This document shows, piece by piece, positions 1 to 5,298 of a DNA stretch of 5,407 nt. Numbering within the stretch: position 1 is the stretch's first letter; every line of letters begins with the position of its first letter. The notes below the pieces were generated by a model. That model was not told where the DNA came from. It did no database searches and worked only from the letters and a program-made list of their open reading frames with translations. Source of the DNA: Clostridiaceae bacterium (GTDB lineage Bacteria > Bacillota > Clostridia > Saccharofermentanales > UBA5734); assembly GCA_012519875.1 (NCBI GenBank), contig JAAYPL010000110.1, positions 1 to 5,407 of the forward strand. The letters are read 5' to 3'. A program made the translations under genes and the position numbers.

Positions 1-22
1 CCATTATAGCAGACTACCCAAA

Positions 23-46
23 CATTACCCATTACATATGCATTAC
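23..46. repeat. Three CATTAC hexamers
   Basis: CATTAC occurs at 23-28, 30-35 and 41-46, with a related CATTAT at 2-7. The spacings are 7 and 11 bp. The stretch is AT-rich and non-coding as far as I can see. Such short repeats can arise by chance, and no binding protein can be suggested. Confidence 0.3.
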
Positions 47-53
47 ATTTGAC

Positions 54-76
54 AAAAAAATAAGCCCTAAGGCTTT
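54..76 (-). terminator. Intrinsic terminator, minus-strand direction (possibly bidirectional)
   Basis: Read on the minus strand, AAGCC (71-75) and GGCTT (62-66) form a 5-bp stem around a TTAG loop. One A and seven consecutive T (54-60) follow. This is the classic hairpin plus U-tract layout, although the stem is short. In the plus direction the hairpin is followed only by TTTGTTT, so it could also serve weakly for a gene ending left of the window. No protein gene on the minus strand lies just upstream that would need it. An alternative pairing of the CCCT at 83-86 with the AGGG at 66-69 would compete with the stem. Confidence 0.5.
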
Positions 77-122
77 GTTTAAAGGGTTTCTCGACTTAGC
101 AGGTGAGAAGAACTGTCAAACT
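54..122 (-). ncRNA. Candidate short RNA divergent from lexA (about 69 nt)
   Basis: This is inferred from a minus-strand promoter candidate (perfect TATAAT at 129-134) placed about 70 bp upstream of an intrinsic terminator with a T7 tract. Initiation at the A of position 122 and termination near 54 would give a transcript of about 69 nt. Its middle is a pyrimidine-rich stretch, UUCUUCUCACCU (about 102-113), of the kind that can pair with Shine-Dalgarno sequences. CACCU is complementary to AGGUG, which is part of the lexA ribosome binding site. I recognise no known RNA family here and see no convincing open frame within it. An alternative is that the terminator belongs to a plus-strand gene outside the window and the promoter match is chance. 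Confidence 0.25.
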
Positions 123-128
123 CCCGCG

Positions 129-157
129 ATTATAACCTAAATTCACCTCAATTTCAC
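129..157 (-). promoter_or_regulatory. Candidate sigma-A promoter, divergent from lexA
   Basis: On the minus strand there is a perfect -10 TATAAT (129-134). A 17-bp spacer separates it from a weak -35 GTGAAA (152-157), which matches four of six bases of TTGACA. The -35 lies within the middle one of three GGTGAA repeats. The terminator at 54-76 lies downstream. A perfect -10 can occur by chance in AT-rich DNA, so this rests mainly on the geometry. Confidence 0.35.
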
Positions 158-167
158 CCATTTCACC
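142..167. repeat. Three TTCACC direct repeats at about one helical turn
   Basis: TTCACC occurs at 142-147, 153-158 and 162-167, with starts 11 and 9 bp apart. On the other strand these read GGTGAA three times. The repeats would sit on one face of the DNA and cover the -35 region of the divergent promoter candidate. They lie 35-60 bp left of the LexA box. This arrangement suits a direct-repeat operator, but no cognate regulator is visible in the window. Confidence 0.4.
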
Positions 168-201
168 GGTTATGGATGTATCAAGTTTGAATCGGTCATA
201 T

Positions 202-215
202 CGAACAAAAGTTTG
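202..215 (+). promoter_or_regulatory. LexA box (SOS operator)
   Basis: CGAAC-AAAA-GTTTG matches the Gram-positive LexA operator CGAAC-N4-GTTCG in nine of ten palindrome positions. Its right half overlaps the -35 hexamer of the lexA promoter, so bound LexA would block RNA polymerase. This is the usual autoregulation of lexA. An 8-bp copy of the right half (AAGTTTGA, 183-190) lies 26 bp upstream but has no matching left half. Confidence 0.85.
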
Positions 216-241
216 ACAACTAAATATGCTTTTGCTAAGAT
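213..241 (+). promoter_or_regulatory. lexA promoter, sigma-A type
   Basis: A perfect -35 TTGACA (213-218), a 17-bp spacer and a -10 TAAGAT (236-241, four of six consensus bases) lie directly upstream of lexA. A start site near 247-249 would give a short leader of roughly 25 nt. The -35 shares three bases with the LexA box, which predicts SOS-inducible expression. Confidence 0.8.
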
Positions 242-258
242 AAAACCAATATAAAAAT

Positions 259-264
259 GAGGTG
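259..264 (+). promoter_or_regulatory. lexA ribosome binding site, fixes the start at 272
   Basis: GAGGTG is followed by a 7-nt gap and then ATG at 272. The in-frame ATG at 257 overlaps this site and has no purine-rich sequence ahead of it, so the downstream ATG is the likely start. Confidence 0.8.
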
Positions 265-271
265 CCGCAAT

Positions 272-901
272 ATGTCTACCTATCGCTTCACTCGAGCCAA
301 TGTGGATGACACCGTAAATCGCGTATACGACTATATCGTGGAGTATATTCGACGAGAGGGTTATCCCCCGGCGGTTCGTGACATCTGTAGCGGTGTTGGC
401 ATTCGTTCAACTTCAACCATTCATGGCCATTTAAAACGGCTGCAGCAGACAGGCCGGATCGAATATACCGCCGGCAAGCGTCGGGCAATAACCATTCCCG
501 ACACCAGCGGCGAACGTGTTGTCCATTTGCCGGTTGTTGGCCAAGTTACCGCCGGAGTGCCGATTTTGGCCTCCGAAAATATCGAACGGGTACTTCCCTT
601 TCCTGCCGACTTCTTTTCAGAGGATGGTGATGTTTTTGCCCTCAGAGTCCGTGGTGAAAGCATGCGGGGCGCAGCCATTCTCGACGGAGATTTTGTCATC
701 GTTCGCAAACAAAATACAGCCAATCTGGGCGATATTATTGTTGCGCTGGTTGATGACGAGGCAACAGTCAAAACCTTGGCAAATATAGACGGTAAAATTG
801 TTTTACGCCCGGAAAATCCGGCATTCAGTCCGATCCCCTTTGATCGCGAAGATTGTCAGGTCTTAGGAAGGGTCTGCGGTGTATTCCGAGCAACTCTTTA
901 A
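272..901 (+). CDS. lexA: LexA, SOS-response repressor and self-cleaving serine peptidase
   Basis: LexA represses DNA-damage genes. RecA filaments on single-stranded DNA trigger its self-cleavage, which releases the regulon. The 209-residue product has the normal family length. Residues about 12-75 form the winged helix-turn-helix domain, with YPPAVRDI (31-38) and the recognition segment RSTSTIHGHLKRL (45-57). A linker leads to the S24 peptidase domain. The scissile Ala-Gly bond is in VTAGVPI (Ala94-Gly95), the nucleophile is Ser130 in GESM, and the general base is Lys167 in ATVKTL. The residues around the serine read GESMRGAAILDGD instead of the commoner GDSM-I-x-AGI-x-DGD, a mild oddity. The ATG at 272 was chosen over that at 257 because only the former has a spaced ribosome binding site. 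The gene has a LexA box in its own promoter, and its 3' end overlaps convergent hfq. Confidence 0.95.
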   Translation: MSTYRFTRANVDDTVNRVYDYIVEYIRREGYPPAVRDICSGVGIRSTSTIHGHLKRLQQTGRIEYTAGKRRAITIPDTSGERVVHLPVVGQVTAGVPILASENIERVLPFPADFFSEDGDVFALRVRGESMRGAAILDGDFVIVRKQNTANLGDIIVALVDDEATVKTLANIDGKIVLRPENPAFSPIPFDREDCQVLGRVCGVFRATL

Positions 902-1207
902 AGCATCGTTACGATAGAATTCATTACGATAAGATTCATTAAAAATATAATTGACCTGTTGTTGAGGATTGACTGCAACGATGGCATTTTTGTATATAAG
1001 GTGCTGCCGTTGTTCTTCTTCCAGAATGATGGAGAGCGCATCAAAGCCGACAATAAAACCGTTTTTTATACTTCTGTCCACCAATTGAATCGTGACGGCG
1101 ATTTTTTCCCGCCGGCAATGATTTAAAAAAACATCTTGCAGTTTCATATCGCGACTTGATTGTTCCCGTTCCGGTCGTTGATTTCTGTTGTTGGCTTGAA
1201 AATTCAT
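863..1207 (-). CDS. hfq: Hfq, RNA chaperone with extended ends
   Basis: Hfq forms a hexameric Sm-like ring that binds U-rich and A-rich RNA and helps small RNAs meet mRNAs. The Sm core is clear at residues about 22-82: LQDVFLN (23-29), the rim basic patch RREK (32-35), GFDAL (54-58) and the Sm2 strand LIYKNAIVAV (70-79). The product is 114 residues, longer than the roughly 75-80 usual in Firmicutes. It has about 20 extra N-terminal residues rich in Asn, Gln and Arg and a tail of about 30 residues. The start at 1207 is supported by a strong ribosome binding site, whereas Met21 has none. Several normally conserved core residues differ: YKN for YKH, FDAL for FD-x-F, and VDR for VNG. The last 12 codons plus stop overlap the 3' end of lexA on the opposite strand. 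Confidence 0.92.
   Translation of the reverse strand: MNFQANNRNQRPEREQSSRDMKLQDVFLNHCRREKIAVTIQLVDRSIKNGFIVGFDALSIILEEEQRQHLIYKNAIVAVNPQQQVNYIFNESYRNEFYRNDALKSCSEYTADPS
909..938. repeat. 15-bp tandem duplication in the hfq tail
   Basis: Two adjacent 15-bp units (909-923 and 924-938) match at 13 of 15 positions, differing only by a swapped GA/AG pair. On the minus strand, in the hfq frame, they encode NESYR then NEFYR, so the duplication is in frame. It lies in the C-terminal extension, outside the Sm core. The next codons give Asn-Asp-Ala and do not continue the unit. Confidence 0.8.
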
Positions 1208-1216
1208 TGGTATTAT

Positions 1217-1222
1217 CCTCCC
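1217..1222 (-). promoter_or_regulatory. hfq ribosome binding site
   Basis: On the minus strand GGGAGG is followed by 9 nt and the ATG at 1207. It is one of the strongest such sites in the window and supports the long N-terminus of Hfq. Confidence 0.8.
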
Positions 1223-1239
1223 AATTCAATGATGCCTAT

Positions 1240-1268
1240 AGAATAAGTGTTTTGGAAAGATTAAACAA
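1240..1268 (-). promoter_or_regulatory. Weak candidate promoter for hfq
   Basis: In the 79-bp gap between miaA and hfq, the minus strand reads TTGTTT (1263-1268), a 17-bp spacer and TATTCT (1240-1245). The -35 matches three and the -10 four of six consensus bases. The gap is larger than the other joints in this block, which would allow an internal promoter, but readthrough from miaA is equally possible. No terminator is visible between miaA and hfq. Confidence 0.3.
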
Positions 1269-1286
1269 TTGGATATATGCGTAATA

Positions 1287-2234
1287 TTAGATATTGTTCA
1301 AAATAATATTCGTATTTTCCTCCGGCGAATGGTTGTTTAGCCAGTGAATGCCTATAATTTTTTTAAGCCATGTCATTTGACGTTTGGCATAACGCCGCGA
1401 AGCCCGGCGAATATTGTCGGCAACCACTTCTAAAGATTTCTCCCCTACTAAGTAGGGCAAAACCTCTTTATAACCAATGGCCTGCAGACAAGTGCTTGCC
1501 GGATCAAGTCCCATAGCAAGCAGCTGACGCACCTCATCGATTAAACCGGCATCAATCATCTGGCCGACACGTTGGTTAATCCGCTCATAAAGGATTTCCC
1601 GGTCATGACTTAGGCCAAAAATACGGAAACTGAAATCCGGTCCTTTTTGCTTTGATAATTGATTCTGCTGACTGATGGTCATACCGGTCTGGTAATAGAC
1701 TTCCAAGGCACGAATGATACGTTTGCGATCTCCGGGAGCAAGTTTTGCGGCGCTTTCGGGATCGACGGCGGCCAGTTCGGCGAGCACCTGTTCGATGCCC
1801 AGGCGCTCGGAACGCTCCACAAGCCGGGCACGCAAGGAATAATCCGGCGGCTGCGGGAAAAAAGAAATGCCTTCAATCATAGCGCTCAAATATTGTCCGG
1901 TCCCTCCACACAAAACCGGTTGTCTGCCTCGCAAAAAAATGTCTTGGATAGCCATGGTGGCATCCTTTTTATATTGAGCAACACTATAGTGCTCACCGGG
2001 CTCACGAATATCCAGCAGATGATGTTCGATTAAATTTTGTTCCTGTCGGGTGGCCTTGGCCGTACCGATATCCATGCCACGATAAATCTGCATCGAATCG
2101 GCTGAAACGATCTCTCCATTCAACCTTTGACAAAGTAAAAGTGCGGTCGCTGTTTTACCGCTGGCGGTAGGCCCTGCAATAACCAGAACAGGTTTTTGTG
2201 TTTTTCGGAGTTCATTATCTTGATCTTGGTTCAT
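1287..2234 (-). CDS. miaA: MiaA, tRNA dimethylallyltransferase
   Basis: MiaA transfers a dimethylallyl group from dimethylallyl diphosphate to N6 of A37 in tRNAs that read codons starting with U. This is the first step towards ms2i6A and helps decoding fidelity. The 315-residue product has the family length. Visible motifs are the P-loop GPTASGKT (21-28), DSMQIYRGMDIGTAK (46-60) with the likely catalytic Asp46, HHLLDI (71-76), GGTGQYL (110-116), the basic RKRIIRALEVY region (170-180) and the C-terminal RRASRRYAKRQMTWLK (276-291). The N-terminus carries about 10 polar residues more than many homologues. The start shares a base with the mutL stop (TAATG), which favours translational coupling, and only a weak purine-rich sequence precedes it. 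No damaged motif is seen. Confidence 0.95.
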   Translation of the reverse strand: MNQDQDNELRKTQKPVLVIAGPTASGKTATALLLCQRLNGEIVSADSMQIYRGMDIGTAKATRQEQNLIEHHLLDIREPGEHYSVAQYKKDATMAIQDIFLRGRQPVLCGGTGQYLSAMIEGISFFPQPPDYSLRARLVERSERLGIEQVLAELAAVDPESAAKLAPGDRKRIIRALEVYYQTGMTISQQNQLSKQKGPDFSFRIFGLSHDREILYERINQRVGQMIDAGLIDEVRQLLAMGLDPASTCLQAIGYKEVLPYLVGEKSLEVVADNIRRASRRYAKRQMTWLKKIIGIHWLNNHSPEENTNIILNNI

Positions 2235-4081
2235 TATACGATCCGTTTAAAACGTTTTTCCAATTCATACCGCGTGATGCGAATAATAACCGGCCGCCCA
2301 TGAGGGCACTGATATGGATTCTCCAATTGCTTCAGATCGTGAAGCAGGCGTTCGATTTCGGCGAATTTTAGATTATCATGAGCCTTGACTGCGGCTTTGC
2401 AGGCCAAGTCGAACAGTGTCTCCCCTGCATCTTCTCCACTTTTGGGCAGATTTTCGATCAACGTATCCAAGACCAGTCGAAAAGCCTGCTCCGGTTGCAA
2501 GCGATTACCGCCGTCATCCGGGCAACTGCGTAAAGCCACGGATGATTCACCGAAAAAGTCAAAATCAAAGCCAAAAGAAGCCAGTCGTTCTTGTTCTTGT
2601 CGCAGCATCTGTAATTCCCTTTTGCTTAATTCAAGAATAATAGGGACAAGCAAGGTCTGAGTCGCCACCGGGCGGTTCTGGCTTAATGCCTGCCTGCGTC
2701 TGGCGAGAAGGGCTTCATAAAGGACCTTTTCGTGCGCTGCGTGTTGGTCGATCAATAATAGTTCCTGATCCAGCTCAAGCAGCAGGAACGTATTAAAAAG
2801 TTGCCCGATCAGACGTGAGCGGTCAAGATCATTGATTTTAAGCAGTGGCGGCTGTGACTCCAATGGTTGTGGAGCCGATGCAATCGGTGTCTGCTCCTCC
2901 ACAACAGATTCCATTGAAAGAGTTGAGGATTCCTGCTCGTCGATTGCCTTGTAATCACCTCTTTGATCAGGCATCGTCGTCGGTTGCGCGGTTTCACGAA
3001 GCGGGAGCCCGACGGCCTCTTTTGTGATCGGGACCGTTTCCTGAAGCTCCCTAAGCTCCCTTTGGTTCTCATCGGTCGGGAGAACATTGATTCCGGCTTG
3101 GCTTATTAAAAGGCCGCGCAAGGAATGATATACCATCCGAAAAACATCCTGATCACTCCAGAACCGAACCTCCATTTTTTGCGGATGTACATTGACATCC
3201 ACCAGATTGGACGGTAGATCAAGAAAAAGGACGGCAACGGCATATTTGCCTTTCATTAATAAAGTTTGATACGCCTCATCCAGCGCCGCGGTTATGGTTC
3301 TGGAGCGCACCAAGCGACCATTGACAAAAAAACTCTGCCGGGAACGGTTGTTGCGACACAGATCCGGCCGTCCGATTAAACCTTTCAAAGACAGCGGCGG
3401 CTGGGTGCTATTGACCGGAAGGCAGGCAGTAGCGGTCGTTTTCCCATAGACCGCATAAACCGTGCTGATTAAATCGTTGTTTCCCGGAGTGTGGAGAATC
3501 TCCTGGTTATTGCTCAGCAATCGAAAAGATACATCGGATCTGGCCAGAGCCATTCGCTCAACCAGATCAATAATGGCTCCGGCCTCTGTGGTGTCCTTGC
3601 GCAAAAACTTAAATCTGGCCGGCACATTATAAAAAAGATTCTCGACAAGAACAGAAGTCCCGGTTGGCGACCCGGTCCATCCGCTGTCCAGCATCTCACC
3701 CCCATGAACAACAACATAGGTTGCTTTGTCGTCGGTCAGCCGTCTGGTTTCCAAACGGACTTTGGCAACCGCCGAGATGCTGGCCAGTGCTTCGCCGCGA
3801 AAGCCCATCGTCGCAATTGAATCAAGATCTTCGATCTTGGCGATCTTGCTGGTCGCATGACGGGAAAACGCCAGCATGGCATCGTCCGATCCCATGCCCC
3901 TGCCGTTATCGGTAACACGAATCGAAACAATCCCGCCCTGCACAAATTCGATCGTAATAACGGAAGCATCGGCATCCAAGGCATTTTCCACCAGCTCCTT
4001 GACCACCGAAGCCGGTCTTTCAACAACCTCACCGGCCGCAATACTGTTCGCGGTCTGTTGATCTAAAATATGAATTTCCAT
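2234..4081 (-). CDS. mutL: MutL, mismatch-repair endonuclease
   Basis: MutL couples mismatch recognition by MutS to strand incision and removal. The 615-residue product appears intact. The GHKL ATPase domain has Glu29 and Asn33 in KELVENALDA (28-37), DNGRGM (58-63) and the lid motif GFRGEAL (93-99). A transducer domain follows to about 330, including VDVNVHPQK (294-302). A low-complexity Gln/Glu/Pro-rich linker spans about 335-412. The C-terminal dimerisation domain has the metal-binding endonuclease motif DQHAAHEKVLYE (445-456), ACKAAVKA (560-567), CPHGRP (592-597) and a terminal FKR. QTLLVP (475-480) resembles the beta-clamp-binding motif of Bacillus MutL (QEMIVP). This is the nicking type found in bacteria lacking MutH. 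It is joined to mutS and miaA by one-base TAATG overlaps and uses GGGAGGG at 4093-4099 as a probable ribosome binding site. Confidence 0.97.
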   Translation of the reverse strand: MEIHILDQQTANSIAAGEVVERPASVVKELVENALDADASVITIEFVQGGIVSIRVTDNGRGMGSDDAMLAFSRHATSKIAKIEDLDSIATMGFRGEALASISAVAKVRLETRRLTDDKATYVVVHGGEMLDSGWTGSPTGTSVLVENLFYNVPARFKFLRKDTTEAGAIIDLVERMALARSDVSFRLLSNNQEILHTPGNNDLISTVYAVYGKTTATACLPVNSTQPPLSLKGLIGRPDLCRNNRSRQSFFVNGRLVRSRTITAALDEAYQTLLMKGKYAVAVLFLDLPSNLVDVNVHPQKMEVRFWSDQDVFRMVYHSLRGLLISQAGINVLPTDENQRELRELQETVPITKEAVGLPLRETAQPTTMPDQRGDYKAIDEQESSTLSMESVVEEQTPIASAPQPLESQPPLLKINDLDRSRLIGQLFNTFLLLELDQELLLIDQHAAHEKVLYEALLARRRQALSQNRPVATQTLLVPIILELSKRELQMLRQEQERLASFGFDFDFFGESSVALRSCPDDGGNRLQPEQAFRLVLDTLIENLPKSGEDAGETLFDLACKAAVKAHDNLKFAEIERLLHDLKQLENPYQCPHGRPVIIRITRYELEKRFKRIV

Positions 4082-5298
4082 TATCCGGGCTTCCCTCCCG
4101 TCTTTTTGGCCTTTTGCTGCAGATCATAAAGCAGATTAAGTGCATCCAATGGTGTCAAAGCTTGGATATCCAGTGTTTTCAGTCGCTCGAGAATGACTTC
4201 CGTTTCCTTTTTTACTACAGCGGTGGCAAAAAAGTCAAGCTGACCCTCCATTGGTCGAGCCGATCGGCGTATTGTCAGCCTTTGCCTGCCGGCATTATCC
4301 ATTTCCAACTGTGTCAAGATTTCTCTGGCTCGAACCACAACCTCTTCCGGGATACCGGCCAAGCGGGCCACCTCAACGCCGTAACTCTCGTCGGATCCTC
4401 CCGGTTTGATCTTATATAGAAAGACAATTTCACCATTAGCCTCCCCTACTTCGACATGACTGTTAAAAACGCCGGGCAGGACGGATTCCAAATCAACAAG
4501 CTCATGATAGTGTGTGGCGAACAACGTGCGACAACCCAGGTTTTGTCGATCCAGAACATATTCAATTACTGCCCAGGCTATTGACAGACCATCATAGGTG
4601 CTGGTGCCACGGCCGATCTCATCAAGAATGAGCAGACTGCGCGGTGTGGCATGTTGGAGGATCTGAGCCATCTCATTCATTTCAACCATAAACGTGGACT
4701 GTCCTGAAGACAGGTCGTCCGAGGCACCAACCCTGGTGAAAATTCGGTCAACCAAACCGATCCGGGCTGCCTGAGCCGGTACAAAGCTGCCCACCTGTGC
4801 CAACAGGACGATTTGAGCGATCTGCCGCATATATGTCGATTTTCCGGCCATGTTGGGTCCGGTTAAAATCATGACCCGTTTTTGTTCCAAATCCATTTCC
4901 AGATCGTTGGGAACAAAGCGACCCGGTCCCAAAACCTTTTCCACAACAGGATGCCTGCCATGAGAAATGATAATCTGTTCCGACAAATCAACTTGAGGAC
5001 GGCAATAATTCTCCCGTTCAGCCAGTTCGGCTAAGCCTGCTACGACATCCAGCGTGGCAAGGGCCTGGGCTGAACGTTGCAGACTGCGGATTTTCTGTCC
5101 GGTCTGCTCCCGCAGGTCACAGAAAATCTCATATTCCAGCGCTACAGCCTTTTGTTCGGCGCCAAGGATCGTGTCTTCCATTTTCTTGAGGGCTTGGGTG
5201 ATATAGCGCTCGCTATTGGCCAAGGTTTGCTTTCGGACATAGTCTTCGGGAACCAAGGATAAATTGGCCCGGGTGACCTCAAACGCGGAATGCAACAT
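4081..5298 (-). pseudogene. mutS: MutS, 3' half only; 5' part cut off by an IS30-family insertion
   Basis: MutS recognises mismatches and, as an ATP-driven clamp, recruits MutL. Only the C-terminal half is present. The open frame has 405 codons, but its first six (from the ATG at 5298) belong to the insertion sequence; mutS homology starts at EVTRANLSLVPEDY (residues 7-20), in the lever/clamp region. Retained parts are Walker A GPNMAGKST (147-155), the ABC signature region GASDDLSSGQSTFMVEM (191-207), Walker B LLILDEIGRGTSTYDG (222-237), THYHEL (262-267), the helix-turn-helix dimerisation part (about 300-332) and a clamp-binding QLDFF motif (353-357). The mismatch-reading F-x-E domain, the connector and most of the core are missing; family members usually have about 850-900 residues. 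No good ribosome binding site precedes 5298, so functional translation is doubtful. Frame and stop are otherwise clean, which suggests recent damage. Confidence 0.88.
4093..4099 (-). promoter_or_regulatory. mutL ribosome binding site inside the mutS end
   Basis: GGGAGGG on the minus strand lies in the final mutS codons, about 11-12 nt before the mutL ATG at 4081. With the TAATG stop-start overlap it would allow mutL to be translated by reinitiation or independently, so mutL translation does not strictly need an intact mutS. Confidence 0.6.

Noticed and set aside
3..8. Second minus-strand TATAAT at the left edge
   Set aside because: No -35-like hexamer lies at 16-18 bp spacing (17 bp upstream reads TGGGTA), and nothing downstream can be seen.
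49..54. Plus-strand TTGACA at 49-54 as a promoter -35
   Set aside because: No -10-like sequence follows at 16-18 bp; the positions fall in the hairpin arm GGCTTTG.
257..271. Upstream ATG at 257 as the lexA start, adding MRCRN
   Set aside because: The GAGGTG ribosome binding site at 259-264 overlaps this ATG and is correctly spaced for the ATG at 272; nothing purine-rich precedes 257.
421..771. 116-codon minus-strand frame inside lexA
   Set aside because: It has a Ser/Arg/Thr-rich composition typical of antisense shadow frames and no supporting signals; lexA on the other strand is clearly real.
1659..2033. 124-codon plus-strand frame inside miaA
   Set aside because: It lies antisense to the conserved miaA coding sequence, has no ribosome binding site and shows no family motif.
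2385..3087. Open frames of 60-92 codons on both strands inside mutL
   Set aside because: They are shadows of mutL, show no recognisable domains, and lie within a gene whose own frame carries all family motifs.
5290..5298. ATG at 5298 as a genuine mutS start
   Set aside because: The first six codons do not match MutS, lie in the IS end, and lack a good ribosome binding site. The frame is open there by chance.
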